From assembly GCA_002633005.1 (NCBI GenBank), contig NMRA01000027.1, forward strand, positions 468,799-532,798: 64,000 bases of DNA, read 5' to 3'. Numbering within the stretch: position 1 is the stretch's first letter; each line of letters starts with the position of its first letter. The DNA comes from Phoronis australis. Taxonomy: Eukaryota > Phoronida > Phoronidae. Below, in pieces: positions 13,778-27,200 of this stretch. Made by a program: the position numbers and the translations under genes. The notes under the pieces are model-generated. The model saw only the letters and a program-made list of their open reading frames with translations, had not been told where the DNA came from and did no database searches.

Positions 13778-13793
13778 CTTGAAAGGCAATCTG

Positions 13794-15267
13794 AAACACA
13801 CAAAAAGAAATATGTTGACAAGTACAGCCCGTAGTTCAAAAATTGACAATGTTAATGATATTGATGGTAAGATGTGATTGATTTACAACTGCACTTTTTC
13901 CACCAGGTTGCGTACAGGTCACAATTAATTATCAGAATAGGTTTATTGAGTTTTTAATATTTTAACACCGGTAAATCAAATTTCTGAGCAGAATTTGCTT
14001 TGGCAAAGCTCTCATCATCTCTTCGACCACGGCATCCCAAGAACGTATTGTTTTCAAGTCAAAAACAGTCTTCTTTTTATCAAACGTAGGAGACTATATT
14101 CACAAGAAGGATTATTTATAGCACTGTTTTCCACTAAAACGTCTATAATGGGCAAGGTGAGTGTTGGTTGAATCACAGATTTTGCCAGCACACCTCCCAG
14201 TTGTTAACTCTAAATGCTGATAATTTTTTCGACAAGTGCCGAACTACCCTGGCAGTGGGAAATTTCGAGTTCTAATTGAGCTTAACACGCAGTGGTTTCT
14301 AGTTGTATTTTGAAAAAAATATACTTCTGTAGTCTTCATACAGCTAGGATGGTAGCCTTGATGCAAAGCTGTCCGAGGTCCACAGGTACTGGTTGGCAGC
14401 GCTTCATCGGTAGACAATTCGTTTGGTGACTATGCCATTTGTAATAATAGCCCTGCGACCCCCTATAACCAGTGATCCAGCTAATAACCATTCAGCTACT
14501 GACTAACTGAGCTAGGCAATTGCCTGGCGTTAGGGAGAGGCTCATGATTCACCGGAAGCACATCTACAACACGAGGAACCGCTATGTAGTAATAGCTGAG
14601 ATTACCCGGCCCGGGAATCAATCAATCAAACCAGCGACCCCCATAAAACCGGCAAGCGTGCTAACCATGCAGCAAAAAAATAGGCAACCAAATGCCTGTT
14701 AGCAGCTAACAGAGGCTCATATGATTCACCGGAAGCACATCTACAATAGCTAAATCAGATCAGTTCCGATGACCTTATATTAAAAATTCATAAAACAAAT
14801 GAAACTGCAAAGTACCAAGTCTTGACAGCTTAAATTCAACATCAACACTGAGCTGGACGCGAATGGAGCAGCACATCTCTTATGGGCGCAGCCATATTCC
14901 CACAATGCAGTATAAGGTAGCAAACGTTTTTCATGTCTTCCACTAAACTGAAACGAGGCAAGCTAACCTAATGCGAGAAAACAAGGGTACTTTCGTTAAT
15001 TTATCGAAAACTTCATTTATAGACAACATATTGCTTTTGAAATTATAAAATTCTTAAATTTATTCATGTTTTATTTCATATTACCTTTGTTATAGGGGTA
15101 ACATCCAGTTTTTGACTGTGAAGACCGTATAATCGTGGCAGACTTTAAACCTATCCAAACTTTAAAATAGACTATTACAGACAGTAGACACAGGAAGTCA
15201 AGAAAAATGTAACTCCCCTCTTACTGTGTATTTTAGATTTCCCCTTGAGCAAAGTTGTTGATTTACT
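13794..15267. promoter_or_regulatory. Divergent intergenic region between tmem223 and ppp1r21
   Basis: The two start codons face away from each other 1.49 kb apart, so this stretch should hold the promoters of both genes and the 5'UTR exon(s) of tmem223. I see no TATA box I would trust. A tRNA-SINE-like segment lies at about 14585-14745. Confidence 0.45.
14520..14745 (-). mobile_element. tRNA-derived SINE-like segment
   Basis: Read on the minus strand it contains TGGTTAGCACGCTTGCC (A-box-like) and GGTTTGATTGATT...CCCGGGC (B-box-like, apparently with a small internal duplication). The phrase gattcaccggaagcacatct occurs twice, at about 14547 and 14723, so a copy end may be duplicated. No consensus comparison was possible. 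Confidence 0.4.
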
Positions 15268-18200
15268 ATGGCTGATCTTCAGGCAAAGTACCAAAAACTT
15301 GCTTCTGAGTTTGCAAAGGTTTGTATACACTTGTTTGTGTACACTTGTTAGTATACAGTTGTTTTTCTAGCTAGCCAGCTACCTGTATGTTAGCCAGCCA
15401 GCTAGCTGTATGAAGACTGTCGGCAAAATACGGCTAGGTACCACTATGTGTATTTCTTCCGTAGAACCCGAAATTGCACACAGCCAAGGTAGTTCTGCTC
15501 GTCACCTCGTCGTGAAACTTGTGTCAACATGTAAAGACCGGACGGGGTGCATGCAAAATCTGGGAATCAACCGACACTCACCTTGCCCGTTACAACCGTT
15601 TATGTGAAAAACAATGCAATAAACGTCATTTTCTTGCGTAACTCTCTGCCTTTTCTAACAATGAAAAGTATGTCGTCATTTTCAAAACAGTACGCTTGTG
15701 TCACGCGCACGTGCCATTTCCTAAATTTTTGCGACATCTCTCGGGAGATGATGATAATTTGGCAGCAGCAAAATTTCTTCTGAAATTCGGTTTTTCGGTA
15801 TCAAAATTCTGAAAACTTATAATGAAGTGAAACCAGTTCCGATAATTTGTTGTGACGTTACGCAACCTCGTGAAAGAACAATTACAGTTGATTGAATTAA
15901 GAATCGTCGAAAAAAGAAACTCAGCCAATAGGTGACGCAATATTTCATGGTGCCGCAAGCCGTCGCTTAAGATCGCTCCACAACTTTACGTAGACAATAA
16001 CGGTAGAACGCTATTTTTTCCAACAGCGTTAAATAATTTAGTTTACTCAAGGAAGACTGTAGTTTTTAATGACTTTAATTTTGTGTCAGATTTTATCTTA
16101 CTACTTTTTTACCCACATCGGTGCAAAGCTGTATATTTAGTATACAGCTTTGTACCAAGGCTATTGTTTTTCCTGCTTTTACTGAACTCATGCATTTTGT
16201 TTATTATTAAAATTGGATGATTGCTTGATTCAGCGATTGCCTGGGCTACTTGATGAGTAGACCTTAGGCAGAGACCACCGTCTCTAGCTAGCTCCAATAG
16301 AGATGGAGAAGCTTCACACACTGGAATTTTTGTTGTGAATTATGCCCCACACTTTTTAAACCATCACAGTTACATTGTTATAAATACCTTTTGTGCAGCC
16401 ATAGAGGGACACCTTCGGAGACCGACCGTCGATGTCCTTAGTTCCTTCCAACTTGAACAAATTCTCCCATAGTCAAACTATTTCTTCGAGCAGACCTTTG
16501 TTCACTTGCCCAAATCGGCAACTAGCTATTTTTACACTGCGCGTGCTCCTATTTTTATTGTGCCTGCCAGGAGCGTGCACAGTGTTAAAAATGGCCAGTT
16601 GCCGATTTGGCCAACTGAACAAAGGACTGCTCGAAGAAATAGTTTGTTTACGGGAGTATTTGTTGTAGTTGGAATGAATTAAATGCATCGACTGCTTCTT
16701 AGGTGTCCTTCTTTGTGCAAAATGCACTTATAACAACCTGACTTTGATATTTTAATCAGTTTGAGGCATAATTCGCCAAAAAGCTTCCGTTTCTACTGGG
16801 GCCAGCTAGAGAGGGTGATTACTGTATGCTCGATGAGCTGCCCAGGTCTAGCCAGAAACCAGTGTGTTTCCGAAATTCCCTGCCACTTTGCGGTTAGTAG
16901 GGTAGTATTCTTTAGGGAAAAACAAGGTGAGTTTCTGGATTATCTCAGAATTAATTTTTTGAAAATAGTCGTTCTCTCCATCAGTGAAGTTGAAGACTGG
17001 ACTTCACTACTGTCAATGTGCCCAGAGTCAAACAGAACAGAGGGTTATGGGAGGTCACCCGTCTGTCACTCATGCCTGTAAAACAAACTGCTGCTTTTGC
17101 CTGAGCAGACAAAAATGAAGACCAAGGAAAAGAGTGATTATGTGTACAAGATGATGAGGACAATAAGTTAGATTTAAGATGTGTTTGGAATCAGCAATTT
17201 TAAAAAGAGGATTTAGTTTAATATCAAGCTTGGCCACGAGGTAATTAGTGCAATGACCCCAATAATGTGGCTTCAGCAGGTATAGTGCACTGCAGATGGC
17301 ACCGGGCCATCTGCCTATTTTTTTGCCACGGAAGTGGAGTCGAATTGTTAACATCAATGTGTTGGAATTTTATAGTGGAAGGTAATCATAGGACTCAGTT
17401 AGCTTTGTATATGGTCAGTGTTACAGTACTGTATTGCTAAAATGGTGATTGTCATTTTAAGGAGTCTTGATTTTTAAGAACCAATTTATACCTATGAATA
17501 ACAGTCATTATTCAGTCATGACCATATAATAAAATAATTGCAGGCGTTCTGATACACGTTGTACCAGACGTGCGCAGGCCTCACATGTGGGCCCATTGCA
17601 CTGATCACCTGGAAATATTCTTATGCTTTATTAATATATGGTTAAAACCAAGCTGAGGAACTAGAAACGTGGCTCAAGGGTTTAGCAGTGTGACCTGTTG
17701 TGACTCGAACCCACGACCTCGAGTAATGAAACCGGGCACTTATCAACCAGGCCACACTGTCTCCTCCAGTCATGACCAGTGAATAACAGGATTATTTGGT
17801 GATCACCTGACTCTCAATGTCAGGAACCACCAAAATTGACAATTGCCTCTAAAATGCTAAAATTACAAATTTGTCTGCTTGTATTACAGCTGAGAGCACA
17901 AATTCCTGTGTTGAAAAAAGCTGTCGTGGATGAACAAGATAAGGAAAAAGAGCTCAAGGTTTGACAAAAAATCAGGAACTACTAGCGACCTTGTTTATCT
18001 CGTCATCACATATCTCTTTAGTCTGCATAAATTGCCACTTTTTATTGGTCCTGATTACGCGCCCATTCATTTACGGCGACAAGCATGATTGTGGCAGCTT
18101 GAGATCATGCAAAGTTGACGTCTTTATAATAAGAAATCTGACTTGCAAAGAACTGTCAATCAAAATCAAGACTTCACTCAATCTATCAATAGAATTTTAA

Positions 18201-21200
18201 AGATTCAACCCTTCACAACCCAGTTTCTAATTGCTAACCTCTAAAGTATTGAATAAACTATAACCTGCACTTGCGCCTGGCCTTTGCATTCTTCAGTTAT
18301 CATGTTTTCTGAGTTATACTCAACTCACACTTGATTTCGCAGTGCAATCACATTAATAGCCCTAGAAGGTGTTGGACGTAATATGTAACTGTAAACAAAA
18401 ATTGTTTTTATTTGTATTGTCAATGTACCACGCCAATTTAATTCAGGATAAAACCATTAATACCAACGTACAGCTGCAAATTAGGCATGGGATCGGCACC
18501 ACGAAACGAGCTGTGATTGGCAACAACTTACTACAAAACCTGCAATTGAGCGCATGCTCCTAATTATTGAGGTGCACAGCTGAAATTAGGCACAAGCGCC
18601 TATAAGTGGGAGATTTAAGTAGAAAAATGTTGCGAAAAAGTGCATTATTTTGCATGTAGGTGCATAGACATGCATGTACAAGGAGACCTGCATGCGCCTA
18701 ATTGCAAAGCTTAGGCACATCGCCTATGTGTGAAACATTGATCAGATAAATCTTGCAAAAATTTGTATGTTGTCACTTAGATAAGTGGTCACTTTTTTCG
18801 CAAGCAGTCACAAACTGTATTTCTCTAGCCAGAATTCACCTCTAACCTGAGTAAGGGACAAACTGAGCTACTTTTGGTGGGGGGGAGAGGGTGAAGGGTT
18901 TTTTTGATCTGTGAAATGGCAAAAACAAGAATGGCATTTTTGCTATTCGTGAACCACCATGAACATGGTTGCTGTCATGAATTGGGAAATTAGTCCAAAT
19001 CTGTGAAGGTGTACGAAAACTGGAGTGACTACGACTGTATTACAGATGTACCATAGCTGTCACAAGTTGGCACAAGACCCAGTGTATCCGCATTTAACAA
19101 TTTACCTGGTCACAAGTTTACTCAGACTCTTATATGAGACCATTTACTGTACAGTAATTCTTAATTTATTTCACACATAATTGCAAAAATTGTAATTTCT
19201 ATTCTTCAAAAAGTGACTACAAGTAATAGAACCTCATTCTATGACATCTACACCGTACATACAAAGCCAATAATAACATTCAGTTCTTGCTGCAAGCTAT
19301 AAGGAGCCTAATTAATGTGTGTTAGACTTGGATTAATTGGTATTTTCTGGATATTGAACTAGTAATTTTTATTTCTGTGTCAAGTTCATGTATTCTAATT
19401 GACGATGTATACACATAAACGTTGTGGAAAATTGCTTCACTGATCTTATAATACATTAAAGAATTCACTTTTTATGCCTTTTTAGGAGGTGATCAAAGAA
19501 AAGGACCAGTTCATTCGCAAGTTTGAGCAAGAGATCGACAGCCTTACATTTAGGAATCAGCAGCTCTCTAAGAGAGTCCTGCTTTTACAAGATGAACTAG
19601 ACAACTTGGAGTCCAAGGGAAAAAAGGGCAAGGTTTGTAGCGTTAGTGTCGATCCACCATGATCTTGTTCTATGTTAAGAAGAGTTTTAATTTAGAATTG
19701 CTCCCTCAAACTTGTTTTTCCATTGACGTGCAATATTTTTATTTAGTGAAACCTAACAACTGCAGTGAAAATTCTTAAACTTTGGTGTGATGTGACTGAC
19801 GAGTAGAATTATGTTAACTTTCTTAATGAAGAAAGTTTTGATGAGCTATTTCTTGTTACACGTTATTAGCTTGGTTTGTATGGTGCAAGTATTACTAAAT
19901 AATGTTGGCGATATTTTGAACACATAAAGTAAACCTTTAAAATTGCAATTGCGACAACTGTTTTTTATCTCAAATTGATGAACTTTTACATGATTGTGTT
20001 CAGAAACCTTTATTGTAAACAAGCGTTGTCTTCACAATACATGTTATGATACAGTTTTACAATGATGATAAAATCTTTAGTAGGTAAGTTAGTGCTGCTG
20101 TTTTGGAAATGCCAAGTATGTCGATGTGTTAAAAACATTGGAAATAATTTTACTTTGGCTCTAAATTTGCCTTGTATTGTGGGTAGTATTTCTGGTAGTA
20201 CATTTCATTTTAGAATGTCCTGTACTGAACAGAGGCACAAAATATGGATTTCATTTTAAATCTAGCTATTGTTGCAACTATCCCGTACTCAAATTCTTTC
20301 ATCCTCGTCATTCCTAAATTCCACCGTGCATCACAAACACCTGAAATTTATTGGGTGTATATCTCAAAAAGGGTTCTGAATAGTATATAATTTCTAATAG
20401 TGACTTAAAATTTGTTTTTATAGACCAATGAAAATGTTGTTTTCTGATTAGCCCTTAATTGCGTAGTGTCAAGTTTTAATGTTTTAAATAATGTGTCATA
20501 ATTCTGATCAAAATCAATGTTAGCCAGTCCAGGAGTTGGCATTAAAGATGCTGTGCCTTATTGTCTGTTACATTATGTACTTTGAATTCTTTTCTCATGT
20601 GATTAATTGGATTGAAATTAAAATGTGACTTATTGTTATCAGTTGAATAGTTCGTGCGTTTATTAATTTGAGATATCACCGTCTTAATATCTCTTTAGTA
20701 GTTGGATGATGAATAGAAAAACCACGCTGTCCGATAATGCAGCTCTTTGCTATTGTAATGCTCTTTCTACAACTCTTGCTGAATCCATTAACGCTGTTGA
20801 ACTTTGGAACTGCTGAAGCTGGTTAGAGTTGGTTAGAACTGGTTATGACAGTTTTGATGTTTCTAAACCAATATACAGTCTCTGACTTAAATGCCCAGCT
20901 ATTAAACTATGGGAGACATCACGGCCAGTGTCATGAATATTCTCTTTTTGGCATGATTATTCTCCTTTCTGTTATGAATATTTTGTTTGTGTTATGGATA
21001 TTCTCATTTTGTCATGAATCTTCTTTTGTGTTATCATTATTCTCTTTGAGTTATGAACATATATCTCTTTTTGTCATGAAAATTCTCTTTTTGTCATGAT
21101 TATTGGCTTTTTTGGTGATGAATACTCCCTTTTTGTTATGAATTTTTTCTTTTTGTAACGAATACTTTGTTTTTTGTCATCAATATTCTCTTTTTGTTGC

Positions 21201-24200
21201 AATTATTTTCTTTTTGTTATGAAAATTCTAGTTTTGTTATCAATATGCTCTTTTTGTCGTGAACATTCTCCTTATCTCATTGCAGCAGCAACACAGCCGG
21301 TCAAACAGTGACACCTCTGGTATTATGCCTGATGCCAACAATGAGATATTCAGCCAGGAACTCCAGAGCAAAATTGAAGAGAATGCTCGCCTGCACAAGC
21401 AGGTTTGTTATGTTCAGCAGTTAATTACTGCTGAAAAATGTGATGATTGTGTTTTACAAGAGCTGCAATGGTAAAAGCGACCAAACAGTTTGGCAGAGGC
21501 TTTTCTGAATTCATCAAAACAAGTTTGATTGTGATCGAATGCAAAAGTTTGGTAGAGATTGCCAGTGTAAATGGGGCTTAACAAAATGCGGTTAAATAGA
21601 TTTTGCTGTTACTAAGGATCAAATTTCTTAAATAATTTACCTTTTAAGTATTTGTACTAGACCCTTAAAACTATGTTTTTGAAGTCTTTAATGATTACAG
21701 AATTTTGTTAAGGCTATGCCCTGATGGTCTCAATGAAGACATGTAACTGACAGTATTAATAAAAAAATAAGTTTTGTCAACTTCAGCATGTTTTGGTGTC
21801 TCAAACATTATCATCAGGACAAGCAGTCGAGGCCATGCAACAATCTTGACAGTGAACAGTGGAGCTATCAGCACGCATCATAGCCACAAATCATCAAAGA
21901 CAAGTCATAAGACCAGTGACAGCCTGTTGTGTGCCAGCTACTTACTCAGTTCAGGCTTGAGCCATCTGATGTGGATTGACTCGCTGATTTTGAGTTCCTT
22001 TGTTGTTTCAGCCTGATTCAGAATACTAAAGCATTTGGTGAATGTGCATTCAACATTGCAGTGGCTGGATCTCCACAAATGGCTATGATGCGTTCTGATA
22101 GCTCTACTGTACACTGTGTGGGTCAAGATTGTTAAATGACCCTGATTGCTTGTTCTGGTGATGATGTTTGAGACATTGAAACGGATTGAAGTTGAAAAAT
22201 CTCATTGTTTTTACTAACAATGCCCTTTCTTCATGCACATCACAAATGATGGTCATTTGACCAATCTGTTTACACACATTACAAATGAGGATAATTTGAC
22301 CTTATTTACACACATTACAAATGATTATAGTCCAACCTATGTCTTTACTCACATTACAAACGGTGATCATTTAATCTTTCATTACACACATTACAAATGA
22401 TGATAGTTTGACCTACATTCACACATCATGACTTCCAGGTGTTTGAGGTTGATCAAGAGTATAAAGCCAACATGATGAGCCTTCAGGACCGCCTGACAGT
22501 GTTAGAGCGTGAGTCGAGTCAACACCAGGACATACTCAACTCAACTAGTGTCAAGAATAGGGCTATGATAGAGAAACTGCAGGAGGAGAAGGCCATGCTA
22601 GAGGTATGTGTGAAGCGCCGTAGTTCAAAGGTCATGTAGGCCCATGGCACTATAGTTGATTGGATTGACTGTACCTATTGTATAAATAAAAGTTGAGAGA
22701 TGATATGTAGTGCAATAAGATCTATAGTGTTGGGAAGTTTCATTGGTCTGAATTTAATCATCGCCATCATTCAATGCTCTCTATTTTTTGACTTAATAAC
22801 TGCCAAAGAGCCCTACTTATCCGTACACGAGTGCTTAACCTGAGCCAGATATTCACCCTGGCCACCTGTGAAATTGAAGTCCATGGACCCAAACTTCAAA
22901 GGATTTGTTGCTGTCATGAAAGTTAAATCAGTGCTGTCTTACTGATGCATTAAGTACACAACTTGAAATAAGAGAAAGTACATGTTGAAAAAGTACTCGC
23001 CAAGATTCTAGGACGGACGTGCCATATGAATGTTGTCAAAGTCAAAATTTAAGCACAAACTTCCCCTTTGGTTCCCACTGCTCAAGTCTTGCAACTCGAA
23101 TGGTTGAAAAGTATCCTATTAAAATCTTCCACTAGGCGTTACATGCACAGGCAGAAGAAGTTACTGATGCCCAAGAATTATGCAATGCATATTTCACAAG
23201 AAACAATCTAGTTATGTGTAAAGTTACATAACTGGTTTGCAGATAATAAATTTTCACTTGTCCCCCATTTTTTCATCCTCAATTTATGTAATTTTACTGT
23301 TAATGTCAGCTTGACCTATTAAATTTAAATGTTTGCGGCAAGTTTACACCAAGAAATTGTGCAGTACCATCAGACTACAGAGCCTTTGGATCACGAGAAA
23401 TTTTGGGCCTGTTAACATGCAATATGTCACATGTATTTAATCATTTGTTTTGAAGGTTTGTTGATATAGAGAAATGGTGAATCATCTCAGTGTTTATTGA
23501 TTGGCAGGTGTAGCAAGATGTAAAGAACTACCGCAGTCTTAAAGAAAAAACGCAATTTTCATTTGCAGAAATTTCGAAAACTTTTAACCACTGTATAAAA
23601 TAGTACTTGCATTAAAATTTTGGTTTTTGGTTTATAGCATTGTATTTCCCAAAACTGTTGCTCTTTGTTTGTTTACTGCATGTTCTTCACAAAGTATTAT
23701 TATAAAATATTTTGTATTTCAGGTCAGATTGCAGAGCAAGGAAAAAGAAGTGAAAGAAGCTAAGATGAGATATTCAAATGCGTATGTCTGAATGTGTAGC
23801 TTGCTAATATGAAATATTCATTATGTGTGTCTGAAAGATGAGATATTCATACGTGTCTGTCTGAATAGCTTGCTAAGAAAGGTGAGATATTCAAATGTGT
23901 GTGTCTGAATGAGTAACTTGGTATAAAAAAAGATGAGATATTCATATGTGTGTGTCTGAATGAGTAACTTGGTAAAAAAGATGAGATATTCATATGTGTG
24001 TTTCTGAATAAGTAGCTTGCTAGAAAGATTAGATATTCATACGTGTGTGTCTAAATAGCTTGCTTAGGAAGGTGAGATATTCATATGTGTGTCTGAATGT
24101 GAAGCTTGCTAAGAAAGAGTAAATATTCATGTGTGTGTATCTGACTGGCATAGCTTGCTAAGATGACATGTTCAGATGTGGGTGGCTGAATATGCACCTC

Positions 24201-27200
24201 CTTAAAATGAGATGTTCCATGTCTTAATGTGCAGCTTGGTAAGATGAGTTATTGCATTTGCCTGAATTTGCTTTTTGCCTGTTGAATGAAGTCCTATTTA
24301 GAGCCATTATAATTTTACACAACTTTGGCTTTCTTTAGACTCTGTTGAGTAGTTAGTTTATATACCTGATATTCAACTTACTGAAGCGTTTTACATACTG
24401 TGGTTTGTGCTTTGTAGCACCCCAATTTATAGTGGAGACTCCTGACTTAAATTGATCGTATACTAGAATTGTGTACATTGGCTAACAGATTTTTTTGTTT
24501 TATTTCTGGAAAGAAACTTTCAATAATTCTTATGGTAAAATCTCATGAATTTTGGACCAAAATAATTGCCAAAAAATCTATTTTCTCATTTTGCAGAGGT
24601 TGTGTTATAAATGTTCCTAAAATGTTGTCTGGTGATAGCTATGGTTCAGACATTGAACGTGTAAACTGTTGTCTGGTGATAGCTGTGGTTCAGACATTGA
24701 ACATGTAAAATGTTGTCTGGTGATAGCTATGGTTCAAACATTGAACATGTAAAATGTTGTCTGGTGCTAGCTATGGTTCAAACATTGAACATGTAAAATG
24801 TTGTCTGGTGATAGCTATGGTTCAAACATTGAACATGTAAAATGTTGTCTGGTGATAGCTATGGTTCAAACATTGAACATGTAAAATGTTGTCTGGTGAC
24901 AGCTATGGTTTAAACATTGAACATGTAAAATTTTGTCTGGTGATAGCTATGGTTCAAACATTGAACATGTAAAAGCATTACTTTATTGCTACATATTTTT
25001 CATGTTAAAATTTAAAAAAAATAAAGTTTCACGTCACCACCGTAATGTGTCTTCAGTTGGTGAGATTATACCATACTTGGGGCTACCAAGTGCTACTTGA
25101 GACTCTACTCATACCAATTAATCATGTGACATAGTTTAAGTAGCCTTAAATTTCATGCGTTGTGATTAGATGACTTTTAAGGTGAGTCTTGAGTAAAATT
25201 TGTGTATCTCAAGCCCAATGATGTTCTGCTGTTCCTTGCAGAGAAGAACAATTACAGAATATCCAGTCGGAACTGACAACTCAACTTGCGATGGCCAATA
25301 AAACGATTCAAGACAAACTACCATTCAATGATACTAGTAAGTTGAATTGATTTTAGTTAGTACTATTAAATAGTGAGTAAGAATTGTATTCTCCAGCTTA
25401 ATATGTAACTCATGATGGTCATTAATTATGATGTCTGCTGTCAGTTTAGTAATAAGTAACTTTAGTATTAAAGTAGAGATAAAGTGATGTCGAATTAAAT
25501 TTTTGTGTGCTTGAATCACAGACACTCGAAACTGTAACTTGGTGTTTTGGAAATGCTTTCTGAATGTCGGCAATATATGGCTAACAAATTTTAATGTGAA
25601 CTGCGAACTCCCATCTCCCACGCAGTGTTAATTAGGTTAAACCAAAATCACAAACTTTATCTTGAGTCAAGTTAGGAGTGTTGAATCTTCAATGTAGAAT
25701 TAGTCAGTGAACTCCATTTGGTATGTGGTTTTGTCATGTATAATTCAAAATGCCAAACTTAATGTATTAAAAACCCAAAACTAAGGTTCCTACCCCAGAA
25801 CATGTACCAAAACCACGGTTTCAAAAATTATGACGTATGAGGCTGTAAAAGATGTTTTGAGAGTTCATAGAATGTGACTTAGTGGCCTAGTTACTGTAAA
25901 GTTGGATTTATAATTGTTACGCACACACACAGCCCATGCACATGCGCACATTTGTATGTGTTTTGGGGAAGAGCGTTCCCAGATATCCCAGAACTGATGG
26001 TTGGATTTTAATGAAACTTGACGTCGAGGTATGTGACAACAATATGTCAGCACCAGTTGGTTCTCAGGTGGAGTTGATTACTTCACCACTCAATAGGGGT
26101 CGTTTCATTTTAATTTGGTGATGTTGGCAGTTATCAGGTCTGATAGTTCCCAACAAGTGCTGTGCAGAAAGAAGTAAACTTTTGGATGCTCAGTGGTGTG
26201 TCCTTTTATGTCATGTTTTGTTTCTTTGTTGCAAATGTTGAAAACTGTTTGTTTTCATTGGAAAAATGATTTGAAGTTAGTTTGAAAATGTGAATTGCCA
26301 ACACTTGTTTGTCAGGTTCTGATTATTGCAGCTACCCATGGTGGTCAAATTGTTGTCTCCTTTTACCTTGCATGAAATTTATAAGCACCCCTAGGAACAT
26401 AGCATTTGTACTGCACTGAGCAATTTAAAAGCACCCTTAGGGAAATAGCATTTGTGCTGCACTGAGCAATTTTTGTTTTGTTTCACAAGGACGCTGCTCA
26501 AGGTGTTTTCCAAACAAATTCACGATAATCCTTTAATCATTGTCTACATTCTGAACTGCTCATGCAATGCTTATAAAGCATCTGTTGCATTAAGTAGAGG
26601 TCTTTTAAAGACTTTAAAAAGTCTTTAAAAGGTACTGGAGATTTTGCCTTCACAAGAGTAACAAATATTTACACATATTCTCAAAGCCAAAACATTTTAT
26701 CTGCAGGCAGCAATATCAAAGTGGATGGCATGCTTTTCCTTTTTGTACCAGTTGTCAGATGTTCTTGTCTTTGGCTACAGTTCATAATTAGTTCTGTGGG
26801 ATTCGATGTTAACAGAATTTTACATTGCGTATTTGTTGATCTTGTATGGGCTTTTCCATATTCTTCTTTCAGAAATCCGTGACCTGAATGCGCTAAACAT
26901 CCCTACCCATGACAGGAAGTCGCAGCTGAGAATCCGCGAACTCATCTCCAAAGCAGGGCAGTTCATCCACGACATGGTGCAAGGCTTGAAGCACTTTCAC
27001 AGTTACACAGAGCAGCGGTCAAAGATATACCCCGCAGATGGCACTAGTGATCCTGTTAGTCATGTGAACACTAAGGTAGATAACACCATTGCGTGAATTG
27101 AATATTGTATGTCCCTTATGAGTTCGGAAAGAAAAATCTTGAGGGATTGTCAATGAACAAGAGTGATGTATGTCAAAAATTGTTCTGTAATCTCTGTCAC

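Noticed and set aside
16432-16727. Two opposed open frames with near-identical peptides
   Set aside because: Explained by the palindromic MITE.
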